Assembly: GCF_019042655.1 (NCBI RefSeq)
Contig: NZ_JAHPZO010000014.1
Location: forward strand, 1 to 64,000
Length of the DNA stretch: 64,000 bases
Direction: 5' to 3'
From: Planococcus sp. CP5-4_YE
GTDB taxonomy: Bacteria; Bacillota; Bacilli; Bacillales_A; Planococcaceae
The number at the start of each line of letters is the position of its first letter. The first letter of the stretch is position 1. The position numbers and the translations under genes were made by a program. This document shows positions 1-9,897 of this stretch, in pieces. The notes beneath the pieces were generated by a model. The model did no database searches, had not been told where the DNA came from, and saw only the letters and a program-made list of their open reading frames with translations.

Positions 1-511
<511 letters not shown>

Positions 512-740
512 TAGAGTAGTTGATTGCTCAATACTGCTGGCGTATCGCCGTCTAAAAGACGCGCGATTCGCTTTGATCTGCCGAAGCTGATCAGTAGTTA
601 AGTCACGAACACCGAAGGTCGGAATGGCTGATTGCTCCGATCGCCCAAGGGCGACCATCGCAAAAGCCGTTCGCGCGCCAAGGCGCTCGTGACGTCTTTC
701 GTTGACGTTTTGCTGTTCAGTTTTCAAGGTTCATGTTGTG
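512..740 (-). other. rRNA operon leader (pre-16S spacer)
   Basis: This is the transcribed spacer between the rrn promoters and mature 16S. It contains CCTTGAAAACTGAAC at 730-716, which resembles the TTGAAAACTGAA segment found next to boxA in Bacillus rrn leaders and thought to support antitermination. It also holds several short inverted repeats, for example GCGATGGTCGCCC near 663-650, that may form the RNase III processing stem. No protein gene is convincing here; the 72-codon reading frame across 509-727 is incidental. Confidence 0.7.
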
Positions 741-762
741 CGCCTCTCTTGGCGACTTGACT

Positions 763-791
763 AATATAGCACGCTGGGAATATCCCGTCAA
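763..791 (-). promoter_or_regulatory. rrn promoter P2
   Basis: On the minus strand there is a -35 box TTGACG (791-786), a 17-base spacer and a -10 box TATATT (768-763). It directly precedes the rrn leader. A small hairpin CGCC-AAGAGA-GGCG (754-741) follows it. The spacing and matches to the sigma-A consensus are very good. Confidence 0.85.
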
Positions 792-819
792 GCTTTTATG
801 AGAAACTTTTACTCTTCTT

Positions 820-847
820 ATTATAACGTAATATTCTTAATATTCAA
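820..847 (-). promoter_or_regulatory. rrn promoter P1
   Basis: A second sigma-A promoter lies upstream: -35 TTGAAT (847-842), 16-base spacer, perfect -10 TATAAT (825-820). Tandem P1-P2 promoters in AT-rich surroundings are typical of Bacillales rrn operons. The AT-rich segment at about 850-900 could act as an UP element, which is inference. Confidence 0.75.
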
Positions 848-849
848 CT

Positions 850-1024
850 AAAAAATTATTACAGTTTTGAAAGGAGTTATCTTCCTTTCATACAAATACT
901 TACCTCCTCTCCCAATCGTTAATAATGGTGTCCGTAAATAGAAAGATAAACATAAATGAACCACTCATCACCGATTCATTTAAATGAGTTTCCTTCTATT
1001 AGAAGAAAGGCTTTTTACTAGATA
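850..1024. other. intergenic stretch with no gene
   Basis: This AT-rich sequence lies between the rrn promoters and the pbuG terminator. I see no open reading frame with a ribosome binding site and no recognisable RNA motif. Confidence 0.6.
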
Positions 1025-1025
1025 C

Positions 1026-1054
1026 AAAAAAAGCCGCCGGCATAAGCCGGCAGC
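1026..1054 (-). terminator. pbuG terminator
   Basis: A GC-rich hairpin (arms 1033-1041 and 1046-1054, ATAA loop, one mismatch) is followed on the minus strand by seven T. It lies just after the pbuG stop codon. Confidence 0.9.
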
Positions 1055-1060
1055 TTCTCT

Positions 1061-2398
1061 TTAAGCAAGAAATATAAAATACAAAACGAAGATAACAAAC
1101 AGTCCATACATGATAGGATGAATTTCTTTTCTTCTTCCCGCAACCATCATCGTGATTGGATAGAAAATGAATCCGATTGCGATCCCCGTTGCGATACTAT
1201 AACCGAGCGGCATAGCAATCATCGTAAGGAACGCTGGAACAGCGATTTCAAACTTGCCCCATTCGATTTGACCGAGAGCTGAGACCATCAAGACGCCGAC
1301 GATGATCAATGCTGGCGCAGTTACTGCACTGGTGATGACTGATAACAACGGATAGAAAAGAATAGCAACCAAGAAGAGGATTCCTGTAACCACTGAAGCA
1401 AAACCAGAACGCGCTCCAGCTGCTACACCGGCTGTAGACTCGATATATGAAGTTGTTGTTGAAGTCCCGAAGATTGCCCCGCTCACTGTGGCAATTGAAT
1501 CCGCGAGCAAAGCTTTTCCTGCGCGCGGTAATTTATTATCTTTCATTAAGCCGGCTTGGTTCGCTACTGCCACCAAGGTTCCAGCTGTATCAAAAAAGTC
1601 TACGAACAAAAATGTTAGCACGATGACAAGGAACTGAATGGTCATCAATGAACCTGGGTCGCTGAAGATCGGTTCAAGCGCAACACCGAATGTCGGGGCA
1701 AGACTTGGAACATTCAAATCGATGATCGCCGTTGGCAAGCTGACCACTTGGAAGATCATCCCGACGACTGCAGCGATTAAAATCCCGAAGAAAATTCCAC
1801 CCTTCACTCCGCGAACCATCATGATCACGGTGACAAACAAACCGAAAATCGCGAGCAAAGCGGAACCGGTCGTCAAATCTCCGAGCCCAACAAGTGTATC
1901 AGGATTTCCTACTACAATTCCTGCATTCTGAAAGCCGATAAATGTGATGTAAAGTCCGATACCTGCACCGACTGCATATTTCAATTGAGCCGGGATGGCG
2001 TTGATGATCGTTTCGCGAATGCCTGACAAAGTCAGCAGAATGAAAATTAATCCTGAAACCAGCACCCCGGTTAATGCAGTTTGCCAAGGCACCCCGTACG
2101 TTAAAACAACTGTATAGGAGAAGAAAGCGTTGAGCCCCATTCCTGGCGCTAAGGCGAGAGGGTATTTAGCGACGATTCCCATCAACAGACTGCCTATAGC
2201 GGCCGCTAGAGCAGTTGCCATAAATACAGCCCCGTAGTCCATGCGAAGGGCCGGATCCAAATCAGGAATCGAATCCATCGTCAGCGTCAGCGGGTTGACA
2301 ACCAAGATATAAGCCATCGCTAAGAATGTGGTTAAACCGCCGATAAATTCCTGACGGTAGTTCGTTCCAAGTTCTTCAAATTGAAAATACTTCTTCAT
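1061..2398 (-). CDS. pbuG: guanine/hypoxanthine permease, NCS2 (AzgA-like) family
   Basis: This 445-residue polytopic membrane protein takes up guanine and hypoxanthine with protons. It shows the family N-terminus (FGGLTTFLAMAYI-like segment, here GGLTTFLAMAYILVVNP), the conserved ALAPGMGLNAFF stretch in an early helix and the DFFDTAGTLVA stretch in a later one, with 12 or more hydrophobic segments. The start was set at the ATG at 2398, which has GGAGG eight bases upstream; an in-frame ATG 48 bases earlier would sit inside the riboswitch expression platform. A guanine riboswitch lies directly upstream, and guaA is the next upstream gene, as in B. subtilis. Repression by guanine is therefore expected. 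Substrate preference between guanine and hypoxanthine is inferred from the family. Confidence 0.92.
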   Translation of the reverse strand: MKKYFQFEELGTNYRQEFIGGLTTFLAMAYILVVNPLTLTMDSIPDLDPALRMDYGAVFMATALAAAIGSLLMGIVAKYPLALAPGMGLNAFFSYTVVLTYGVPWQTALTGVLVSGLIFILLTLSGIRETIINAIPAQLKYAVGAGIGLYITFIGFQNAGIVVGNPDTLVGLGDLTTGSALLAIFGLFVTVIMMVRGVKGGIFFGILIAAVVGMIFQVVSLPTAIIDLNVPSLAPTFGVALEPIFSDPGSLMTIQFLVIVLTFLFVDFFDTAGTLVAVANQAGLMKDNKLPRAGKALLADSIATVSGAIFGTSTTTSYIESTAGVAAGARSGFASVVTGILFLVAILFYPLLSVITSAVTAPALIIVGVLMVSALGQIEWGKFEIAVPAFLTMIAMPLGYSIATGIAIGFIFYPITMMVAGRRKEIHPIMYGLFVIFVLYFIFLA

Positions 2399-2435
2399 GC
2401 ATAATTCCTCCGTATGCTTTTGTATAAGTCTACGC

Positions 2436-2590
2436 AAAAAACGCATACAGCGATTTGCCGTATGCGTCCGATTATCTCCGTCCGAAAACAGAGAGTCCGC
2501 CTATTTAATAAGGCGGACAAAAAATCGTAGTCGGATCATTTACGGTGAACCGGTAGAGACTCTCAGGCCATATTCCTGAATTTATACGAC
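2436..2590 (-). promoter_or_regulatory. guanine riboswitch controlling pbuG
   Basis: On the minus strand the purine aptamer spans about 2589-2524. P1 pairs TCGTA with TACGA, the L2 core is ATATGG, the J2/3 segment is TCTCTACC, L3 is ACCGTAAAT, and the 3' junction is CCGACTACG. The C in GACTA is the specificity base, which indicates guanine rather than adenine (adenine aptamers have GATTA). Downstream, a hairpin with arms at about 2441-2466 followed by five to six T (2440-2436) is the intrinsic terminator of the OFF state. This is a direct match to the known family. Confidence 0.95.
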
Positions 2591-2685
2591 AAGCTTATTT
2601 AATTTCATTTATAAGAATACCACGATAGGTATGGAAAAACAAGACAAAACACGAACGATTATCTATTTTTTAAACTGAAAGTTCG

Positions 2686-2719
2686 TAAAAAAGAAAAACG
2701 ACTGCTAATGGCAGCCGTT
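2686..2719 (-). terminator. guaA terminator
   Basis: The arms AACGGCTGC and GCAGTCGTT (2719-2711 and 2705-2697, one G-T pair) are followed on the minus strand by a T-rich tract. It sits directly after the guaA stop. Confidence 0.88.
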
Positions 2720-2724
2720 TGTTT

Positions 2725-4278
2725 CTATTCCCACTCGATTGTTGCAGGTGGCTTGCTCGTAATATCGTATAGTACGCGGTTGATGTGATCTACTTCGTTG
2801 ACGAGACGGACACTAATTTTCTCAAGCACGTCCCATGGAATGCGTGCCCAGTCCGATGTCATACCGTCAATCGATGTGACTGCACGGATTCCGATAGCGT
2901 AGTCATATGTGCGTGCATCGCCCATGACGCCGACGCTGCGGATGTCCGGCAAAACCGTGAAGTATTGCCAGACGTCGCGGTCAAGGCCAGCTTTTTTGAT
3001 TTCATCGCGCAGGATCCAATCCGATTCGCGGACGATTTCAAGCTTTTCTTCAGTGACAGCTCCCATGATTCGAATGCCAAGGCCTGGGCCTGGGAATGGC
3101 TGGCGCCAAACGATTTCATCCGGCATGCCAAGCTCGGTTCCGAGTGCACGCACTTCGTCTTTGAACAAAGTGTTGAGTGGTTCAATCAACTCAAATTGCA
3201 TGTCTTCAGGCAATCCGCCTACGTTGTGGTGGGATTTAATCGTTTGAGCAGTCGTTGTGCCGCTTTCGATAATATCTGTGTAGAGGGTACCTTGGGCAAG
3301 GAAATCCATGCCTTTTAGTTTCTCTGCTTCATCGTCGAATACATAGATGAATTCATTGCCGATGATTTTACGTTTCTGCTCAGGGTCGCTGACGCCTTCT
3401 AGTTTTTTCATGAAGCGCTCGCGGGCATCGATCTTGATGACATTCATGTGGAAGCCGTCCGCGAACGTCTTCATGACGCTTTCCGCTTCCCCTTTGCGGA
3501 GTAAGCCATGGTCTACGAACATGCACGTCAATTGATCACCGATCGCTTTGTGGATTAACACGGCTACAACTGAAGAATCAACGCCGCCGCTTAATGCGCA
3601 AAGAACTTTTTTGTCGCCCACTTGCTCGCGGATTTTCGCGATTTCCAATTCGATGTAGTTTTCCATTGACCATTCGTCTTTCATGCCGCAAACGTCAAAG
3701 ACGAATTGGCGCAGCATTTCGTTGCCGTAAACGGAATGGCGGACTTCCGGATGGTACTGGACGCCGTAAAGTCGACGCTCTTCGTTGGCCATTGCTGCAA
3801 TTGGGCAGCCTGGGCTTGTCGCAATGATGTCAAATCCCGGAGGTGCAGCTGTGACGAGGTCGCCATGGCTCATCCAGACGACTTGTTCTTCTGGCACGTC
3901 TTTGAAAATAGAACTTTCTTTTGTCAAAGTCAATTCGGCTTTACCATATTCGCGGTTAGAGGCTTTCTCGACCTTGCCGTCCATACGAAGCGCCATCAAT
4001 TGCATGCCGTAGCAAATGCCCAGTATCGGCAATCCCATCTCGAAAATCTCGGGGTCGATGGAAAATGCATTTTCATCATAGACGGAGTTCGGTCCGCCTG
4101 AGAAAATGATACCTGTTGCATTCATTTCTTTGATTTCAGTCGCGGTAATCGTGTGCGGGTGGAGTTCGCTATAGACACCGATTTCACGGATGCGGCGCGT
4201 GATCAATTGGTTGTATTGGCTGCCGAAATCCAAGACGACGATTTTTTTCTGTTCCTTCAACATAGGGCTGACTGGCAA
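2725..4278 (-). CDS. guaA: GMP synthase (glutamine-hydrolysing)
   Basis: The enzyme converts XMP, ATP and glutamine to GMP in the cytosol, the last step of guanine nucleotide synthesis. With a TTG start at 4278 it has 517 residues. The N-terminal class I glutamine amidotransferase shows the nucleophile Cys89 in ILGICYGMQ and His176/Glu178 in YGVQYHPEV. The ATP pyrophosphatase P-loop SGGVDSS is at 220-226, and the C-terminal GMP synthase dimerisation domain ends in TIEWE, as in the family. TTG at 4278 is chosen because AGAGGTG lies six bases upstream; the ATG at 4263 is the alternative but has no well-spaced site. An upstream guanine riboswitch with its own terminator gives feedback control. 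Function is certain, start is less so. Confidence 0.95.
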   Translation of the reverse strand: MPVSPMLKEQKKIVVLDFGSQYNQLITRRIREIGVYSELHPHTITATEIKEMNATGIIFSGGPNSVYDENAFSIDPEIFEMGLPILGICYGMQLMALRMDGKVEKASNREYGKAELTLTKESSIFKDVPEEQVVWMSHGDLVTAAPPGFDIIATSPGCPIAAMANEERRLYGVQYHPEVRHSVYGNEMLRQFVFDVCGMKDEWSMENYIELEIAKIREQVGDKKVLCALSGGVDSSVVAVLIHKAIGDQLTCMFVDHGLLRKGEAESVMKTFADGFHMNVIKIDARERFMKKLEGVSDPEQKRKIIGNEFIYVFDDEAEKLKGMDFLAQGTLYTDIIESGTTTAQTIKSHHNVGGLPEDMQFELIEPLNTLFKDEVRALGTELGMPDEIVWRQPFPGPGLGIRIMGAVTEEKLEIVRESDWILRDEIKKAGLDRDVWQYFTVLPDIRSVGVMGDARTYDYAIGIRAVTSIDGMTSDWARIPWDVLEKISVRLVNEVDHINRVLYDITSKPPATIEWE

Positions 4279-4316
4279 ATCCTTCACCTCTTCTATTCGA
4301 TTCAGGCCACACAATA

Positions 4317-4475
4317 TAAAAAAGAACGCGAAAACCACTCCTCGCGTTCTTGTCCTCTACGTTAAAAAGGCGAATGCACAGGCAAATAAGCATGCGTCAT
4401 CCGCCTTCATAGTCAAGTCATTTCCGGTGACTTGGTAGAGACATCCGAACCGTATCATCGGACATATATGAGGGC
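4317..4475 (-). promoter_or_regulatory. guanine-type riboswitch controlling guaA
   Basis: The minus strand from about 4474 to 4404 carries a purine aptamer: P1 pairs CTCATA with TATGAAG imperfectly, P2 is CCGA/TCGG, followed by TCTCTACC, P3 CAAGTC/GACTTG closing the loop ACCGGAAAT, and the junction TTGACTATG. GACTA predicts guanine as ligand. It differs from consensus in L3 (ACCGG instead of ACCGT) and in L2 (ATACGG instead of ATATGG). A very strong terminator follows: ten-base arms at 4351-4342 and 4331-4322, then six T. Family assignment is strong; affinity is unknown. Confidence 0.88.
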
Positions 4476-4522
4476 ACTGTATTCTATAATTTTCTCAATT
4501 GTACAGGCTAGTGTTTTTAAAA

Positions 4523-6709
4523 TCAACCGCTTGTCCGATTGATTAAATTTTCCCAACTTTCCTTCAGTTCTCGCCAATCAACCGATTGAGCGTCGCCCCC
4601 GTAAACGGCTTTTTCATATGCTGCTGTCAATTTCGTCATTTCTTTCGTTCCATAAAACGAATCAACGTATTCGGCGTATGAACGCAATGTTTGACCCGGC
4701 GCGCGCTTAATTCCATAAAGTTCCAACTGTTTCAAAAGCCGCAGATAGGCTTTTTCGAAGGTTTCCGCATCCGCCTGTTTTCTACGGTAATACGGGATCA
4801 ACACTTTCGGCATCCATTTTTTGCGTATCTTGAATAGTATGAATGCGAACAGCAGCAAGCCGATTGTTGATGCGATGAGCTTTCCTGCATTTTCGGATAC
4901 AAAAGAAAGGAAACGCTCGCCCGCTGTCGGACTTGCATCTGCCCCTGCACCGGCGTCCGGTTGTTCAGGTTGTGCCTCGGGTTCAGGTTCAGGCCGATCG
5001 GGCATTTCCTCTTCTTCCGGTTCGGTGGCATCAATTTCCAAATCGAAATCAATGGATGAAGCGCCTGTAAAGCCGATGGTTGGTTCGAACATCATCCAGC
5101 CTACGCCTGGCATATAAGCTTCTACCCATGAGTGCGCATTGTTATTCGTGACTTCATATACATCGTAGCCATCCACTGTATCGATGACTTCCCCTTCATT
5201 GAAGCCTTTTACCCAGCGTGCAGGTATATCAAGCGAACGCAGCAAGACGACCATTGAAGTTGAGAAATTATCGCAATACCCGCGCTGCGTTTCAAAAAGG
5301 AATTGATCAACATAATCTTGGCCTTCCTCGGGAATAGCGATACCGCTTTGGCTGTATTCAAACCCGTTGCTACCGAAATAACGTTCGACCGCCTGCGTCT
5401 GGCCATAAACAGTATCTGACCCAGCAGCGATTTCTTCCGCTAGTTGCCCAACCCGATCCGGCAATTCATCAGGCAATTGCAAATAGCGGTCGTATTCCGG
5501 TGGCAGTTCAGACAGGTCTTCTATATCTGTTTCACGTAATGCTGTCAGGCTGTAGGAAGGTTCGCTATAGAACACTTCATAGACATTCGGTTCGAAAGCG
5601 ATACTATCTTGCAATGTGTCAAAGCGCTGTTGAACCGGGTCGTAACGATAATCCAGTGTTTCTTCCATTAAGAAAGAAGCAGTGCCGTAGGGATAGAGAA
5701 CAAATGGGAATGGCAGTTGCATATCGACGAGGGCAGAAGAACGCTCTTCCCCTGCTGGGGGGAAGTCTGTCGTAACTTCATCACCATTTCGGTAAAGTTG
5801 TTCATCAGCATCTTCTTCCGAAAGCTCCCACCCTTTTGTCGTATAGACATCTTTTACTTCAACTTTCCAGTATTGGCCTTCTTCGACTTCCGTCCTGAAA
5901 ACAGTCGTATCATCAGAGACAAAAGAGCCTCCAAGCTGTGAATCATCGACGCCGTAGCCGATGCGCCCGACGCCCCCTTCACCGACACCGCCTTTTCCGG
6001 AATAGGAAGTGATGTACGGAACAGGATCCGGCCAAATCGGATCTGCTTTTGGCAGATAAAACGCAAATGCGGTCGAAGCGACCAACAGCAATAATAAGGG
6101 AATCGAAAAGACCAGCAGTTTATCCGTCTTCTCTGCGGCTCCGTGACGTTCCATCCATCTTGCCAAATGCAATAATCCTGCCAATAATAGGCCAATGACC
6201 ATGATGCGGACAATCGCCGTATCTCCTGAATAGGGGCTGAATGTATCCAATACAGCCACAAAAATGACCGTCAGTAGATAGAATAAGAAAATGCTCAATC
6301 GGAAACTAACCCAATAATGGATCAGATAGATGGCCATCCACAATAGTGCAAAAAACAGAACGGTGCGAAATACATCAGTGGTCGCCTGCCAATCTTGGCT
6401 AAAGAGCGCCGACAAGCTGACGCTCGCCTGTTCCACAACAAAAGCCAGGCTTTCTGCCGTGAAAAATAGATTGCCAGTATAGACATACACAATAAACCAT
6501 AGAACGTAAAACAATTTCAAGGGGCCGGTAATCCACCATGGCATGTCGAAAAACGCCATAATGAGACCTAATGCAACGAAAGCCAAAAATAGCCGATGGT
6601 GGCCGGTTTCAGTTAATTCGATTACAGGGCGGAGCCATTCCGACAATAGTAGAAATACCAAGATGTACAATAAGCCCATAAATATTTTGTTTTTTCTGAT
6701 GGATGTCAT
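4523..6709 (-). CDS. membrane-anchored transglutaminase-like protein (DUF3488/TgpA type, YebA-like)
   Basis: The 728-residue protein starts with about seven hydrophobic helices in residues 8-220. A long extracytoplasmic region follows with a transglutaminase-like papain fold: Cys479 in RGYCDNFS and His526 in NNAHSWVEAYMPGVGW. Next comes a proline- and glutamate-rich linker (about 560-590), one membrane segment near 611-627 and a cytoplasmic DUF4129-like tail. The catalytic Cys and His are both present, so it is probably an active thiol hydrolase or transferase on the outer membrane face. Its start overlaps the DUF58 gene by four bases (ATGA), and both belong to the moxR operon seen in B. subtilis as yeaC-yeaD-yebA. 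The substrate is unknown. Confidence 0.88.
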   Translation of the reverse strand: MTSIRKNKIFMGLLYILVFLLLSEWLRPVIELTETGHHRLFLAFVALGLIMAFFDMPWWITGPLKLFYVLWFIVYVYTGNLFFTAESLAFVVEQASVSLSALFSQDWQATTDVFRTVLFFALLWMAIYLIHYWVSFRLSIFLFYLLTVIFVAVLDTFSPYSGDTAIVRIMVIGLLLAGLLHLARWMERHGAAEKTDKLLVFSIPLLLLLVASTAFAFYLPKADPIWPDPVPYITSYSGKGGVGEGGVGRIGYGVDDSQLGGSFVSDDTTVFRTEVEEGQYWKVEVKDVYTTKGWELSEEDADEQLYRNGDEVTTDFPPAGEERSSALVDMQLPFPFVLYPYGTASFLMEETLDYRYDPVQQRFDTLQDSIAFEPNVYEVFYSEPSYSLTALRETDIEDLSELPPEYDRYLQLPDELPDRVGQLAEEIAAGSDTVYGQTQAVERYFGSNGFEYSQSGIAIPEEGQDYVDQFLFETQRGYCDNFSTSMVVLLRSLDIPARWVKGFNEGEVIDTVDGYDVYEVTNNNAHSWVEAYMPGVGWMMFEPTIGFTGASSIDFDLEIDATEPEEEEMPDRPEPEPEAQPEQPDAGAGADASPTAGERFLSFVSENAGKLIASTIGLLLFAFILFKIRKKWMPKVLIPYYRRKQADAETFEKAYLRLLKQLELYGIKRAPGQTLRSYAEYVDSFYGTKEMTKLTAAYEKAVYGGDAQSVDWRELKESWENLINRTSG

Positions 6710-7920
6710 GAACGATTCGCCTCCATAAACGCCGAAGCGAAATTCCCTGGGCCGACAACTTTCACACGGAAACCTTTAGAACTTGCGTATTGATGGTTTT
6801 TTTCGTCTTCCGGAGTGATCGACTGACCTGCTTCTGTCACGACTAGGCATAAACACTGGCTTAGGCTCGTTGCGTTTCGTCGGATTTCATCGACCATTTC
6901 ACGCGACAACGAACCTGTCACATAGACCAGGCTCGGCACATGGACTTGCTTTAGATCCTGGCCAACCACTGCTTCGATCGGCCGATCCAAATCGTCCTGG
7001 ACTTTCGCTAAATGGTAGAGTGCGCGTTGCAATTGCTTCTCACTTTGGATTAGTGGGAAAAAGGCGCGCGGCGTGCCGGCTGATAAATAGGCGACACTGG
7101 CATGAGAGGCCACAACGGACGTCAGGATCGAAGCAATCAATTCGACTTGTAATTCGAAAACGGGAGACGGGGAACGGTCATCAAGCAAGAACAGATCTTG
7201 CGATTGACGGTCTTCGAACTCTTTCGTGCGCATCGTCTGCGTTCGGGCAAATGATTTCCAATGTATCCACGAGACCCGGTCTCCCGGTTGGTAATCACGG
7301 ATACCGCTCGCCATGGTGGTATCTTTCACTAAAGTAAATGGCGCCGCGATTGAGCCCTGGTCAAAACTGGAACCGATCGGGCGGTACATCATTTCAACAG
7401 TGTTCGGATAAACCAGTACGGACTGACGGACCGGCAACAGCTGCCGCTTTTTTACCCATCCGAAAAAATCGGCGGTTTCGACCAGGACGCCTTCTAAAAC
7501 GTGTTCGCCCCTTGGCATTTCCTCGATTTCATAGGTCCAGGAAAATTCTCTGCGGAATCCGGGAAGCAGCAGTTGACGACCCATTTCAGCCATACGGACC
7601 TTGAGGCGTGCCGAATGCGCCTGTTCCTCGAGGACCGTGTAAAGCAACGGGAACGGAAATGTCCGCCGAACGGTTACAGTGGCTGAAAAGCGGTGGCCAT
7701 TCCGCACTCGCGGTGTGTGCACTACCCGCTCTGCGCGCAAATTCTGCAACGGATAGAATGACAACAAGACGGAGTAAAGAATGAAAGGCACAGATACATA
7801 AAAAACGAACCAACTGACAAAGCCGCCTTGGAACATGGCAAACGAAAAAGTCAAAAAAAGCAGGATGAGCACAAAAATCATCCTGCCCGAAGAACTTAAA
7901 ATTTGTTTGACCCGCCTCAT
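6706..7920 (-). CDS. DUF58 domain protein (YeaD-like)
   Basis: The 404-residue protein has two hydrophobic segments near residues 12-55 and then a soluble region. The DUF58 signature is the stretch around residues 205-230 (IRDYQPGDRVSWIHWKSFAR), followed by a von Willebrand A-like C-terminal part. DUF58 proteins accompany MoxR ATPases and are thought to work with them in folding or activating partner proteins, often with a transglutaminase. It overlaps both neighbours by four bases, so the three products are translationally coupled. The exact role is unknown. Confidence 0.88.
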   Translation of the reverse strand: MRRVKQILSSSGRMIFVLILLFLTFSFAMFQGGFVSWFVFYVSVPFILYSVLLSFYPLQNLRAERVVHTPRVRNGHRFSATVTVRRTFPFPLLYTVLEEQAHSARLKVRMAEMGRQLLLPGFRREFSWTYEIEEMPRGEHVLEGVLVETADFFGWVKKRQLLPVRQSVLVYPNTVEMMYRPIGSSFDQGSIAAPFTLVKDTTMASGIRDYQPGDRVSWIHWKSFARTQTMRTKEFEDRQSQDLFLLDDRSPSPVFELQVELIASILTSVVASHASVAYLSAGTPRAFFPLIQSEKQLQRALYHLAKVQDDLDRPIEAVVGQDLKQVHVPSLVYVTGSLSREMVDEIRRNATSLSQCLCLVVTEAGQSITPEDEKNHQYASSKGFRVKVVGPGNFASAFMEANRS

Positions 7921-8867
7921 TGATTCACAAGCCTTTGTACAGGAACATGTGTCTTGGCAATGATACGTTCCGTCAGTTCTTCTGCGGTGATGCCGTCATA
8001 GCGGGCTTCTGAACGGAGCATAATTCGGTGGCCGAAGACGAATTTCGCCAAGTATTGAATATCATCAGGAGTGACATAATCTCGCCCTTTGAGCATGGCA
8101 TAGGCTTGAGCCGCTTTCATCAAGGCAATCGAGCCGCGCGGGCTGACGCCGAGATAAACATAAGGATCGCGGCGGGTTTGCGTCGCCAATTCCACAATAT
8201 AGGTACGGATCGTATCGTCTACGCGAATCGTCCGGACTTCTTCCTGCAATTCAAGCAATTCTTCGAGCGTCAGTACCGATTCCAGTTCTTCGATGGGCGG
8301 AATGGCCTGAGAACGGGTCAATACTTCGATTTCTTCTTGCCGCGTCGGATAACCCATTTTCACTCTCAGCAAAAAACGGTCCAATTGCGCTTCTGGCAAT
8401 GGATAGGTTCCTTCATATTCGATCGGGTTTTGGGTCGCCATAACGAAAAACGGTTTAGGAATCTGCATCGTCACGCCATCCGTGGTGACTGATGCCTCTT
8501 CCATCGCTTCCAATAACGCGGACTGCGTTTTCGGTGACGTTCGGTTAATCTCATCCGCCAAGACGATATTGCCCATGATCGGTCCCGGACGGAAATGGAA
8601 TTGCATGTCTTTCGGGTTATAAATCGAAACGCCTACTACGTCTGAAGGCAAGAGATCCGGGGTGAACTGAATGCGCTTGAAATCCGCTCCGACTGATTTT
8701 GCCAAGGCCCGGACAAGCATCGTCTTGCCGACACCCGGAACATCCTCAAGCAAAACATGGCCATGCGATAACAAAGCGACCAGACTCAACTCGGCGATTT
8801 CGCGTTTCCCGATAATCACTTTTTCGATATTATCAATGACTTTTCCTAAACGTTCTGTCGCTTTCAT
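7917..8867 (-). CDS. MoxR-family AAA+ ATPase (YeaC-like)
   Basis: The 316-residue AAA+ protein of the MoxR/RavA class has Walker A PGVGKT at 44-49, Walker B VLADE at 102-106, an arginine-rich sensor region and a C-terminal lid domain (TPDDIQYLAKFVFGHRI). AGGAGG lies eight bases before the ATG. As first gene of the operon it probably acts as a chaperone for the DUF58 protein or the transglutaminase. The target is not known for this branch of the family. Confidence 0.92.
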   Translation of the reverse strand: MKATERLGKVIDNIEKVIIGKREIAELSLVALLSHGHVLLEDVPGVGKTMLVRALAKSVGADFKRIQFTPDLLPSDVVGVSIYNPKDMQFHFRPGPIMGNIVLADEINRTSPKTQSALLEAMEEASVTTDGVTMQIPKPFFVMATQNPIEYEGTYPLPEAQLDRFLLRVKMGYPTRQEEIEVLTRSQAIPPIEELESVLTLEELLELQEEVRTIRVDDTIRTYIVELATQTRRDPYVYLGVSPRGSIALMKAAQAYAMLKGRDYVTPDDIQYLAKFVFGHRIMLRSEARYDGITAEELTERIIAKTHVPVQRLVNQ

Positions 8868-9009
8868 ATCGGTTCCTCCTAATATATGTGGAAAAGGTTT
8901 TGAATTATCACAATCTTACTGCCATCATATCGGATTCCAGGCGATAACTCAACTGAGCCAACGCGGCATGACGGTTTGGAGGTATTCCTTTGACCCTCCC
9001 TTAAAATAG

Positions 9010-9040
9010 AAAAAAGGGAAAAGCGCATGCTTTTCCCTTT
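9010..9040 (-). terminator. nadE terminator
   Basis: A long perfect hairpin (AAAGGGAAAAGC and its complement around ATGC) is followed by T-rich sequence on the minus strand, ending the pncB-nadE operon. Confidence 0.88.
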
Positions 9041-9052
9041 CATCGGTGCTAT

Positions 9053-9886
9053 TCAGTTACTTTTCCAGAAGTCGTCAAAAATCGTCACTGGCAAATTGCG
9101 TTTATGCTGGGTTTTTAGATAATAGCCTTCCAATTTTTCACGCGCGTCTTCAGCAATTTCCTTGCCTTCAAGATAGTCGTCGATTTGCTCATAGGTAATA
9201 CCAAGCGCGATTTCATCTGGAATGGCCGGTTTGTCTTCTTCCAAGTCGGCTGTCGGGACTTTTGTATACAAATGCTCCGGCGAGCCAAGTGCCTTCAGCA
9301 TCTCACGCCCTTGACGTTTATTCAATCGGAACAATGGGACCACATCGGCCGCGCCATCCCCGTACTTCGTATAAAAGCCAGTAATCGCTTCAGCTGCGTG
9401 GTCAGTACCGAGAACGACTGCATTGTGCATCGCAGCAATTGAATATTGCGCTTTCATGCGTTCCCGCGCTTTTTCGTTGCCTTTGGCGAAATCCGTCAAC
9501 TTGATGCCTTCCGCCTCTAACGCGCGATCGCTTCCATCGACGGCTTCTTTAATATTGATTGTGTATATTTTCGTCGGCTGGATAAATGTGATGGCATCTT
9601 GTGCATCGTGTTCATCACCTTGAACACCGTATGGCAAACGTACACCGTAAAAACTGTATACTTGCTCGCCTGCTTCCTCATTCAGTTCATCAATGGCCAT
9701 TTGTGCCAGTTTGCCGGCAAGCGTCGAATCCTGGCCGCCGGAAATACCGAGTACAAACCCTTTCAGGAATGAATGGTGCTTTAAGTATTCTTTGAGGAAT
9801 TCGACCGTACGCTTGATCTCTTCCTGTGGGTTAATGGAAGGCACTACCTTCAATTCATTGATAATCTGCTGTTGTAATGTTGACAT
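9053..9886 (-). CDS. nadE: NH3-dependent NAD+ synthetase
   Basis: NadE amidates nicotinic acid adenine dinucleotide to NAD+ with ATP and ammonia. The 277-residue length fits the ammonia-dependent form (no nitrilase domain). The pyrophosphatase P-loop SGGQDS is at 49-54, and [15 protein letters not shown] binding residues appear as [15 protein letters not shown]. The start has GGAGG upstream. It lies 11 bases after pncB in the same direction, so salvage of nicotinate and the final NAD step are co-expressed. Confidence 0.95.
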   Translation of the reverse strand: MSTLQQQIINELKVVPSINPQEEIKRTVEFLKEYLKHHSFLKGFVLGISGGQDSTLAGKLAQMAIDELNEEAGEQVYSFYGVRLPYGVQGDEHDAQDAITFIQPTKIYTINIKEAVDGSDRALEAEGIKLTDFAKGNEKARERMKAQYSIAAMHNAVVLGTDHAAEAITGFYTKYGDGAADVVPLFRLNKRQGREMLKALGSPEHLYTKVPTADLEEDKPAIPDEIALGITYEQIDDYLEGKEIAEDAREKLEGYYLKTQHKRNLPVTIFDDFWKSN

Positions 9887-9897
9887 GTGGCTCCTCC

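Noticed and set aside
2785..3318. 177-codon plus-strand frame opposite guaA
   Set aside because: It is a shadow of the guaA coding sequence with no ribosome site and no protein-like composition.
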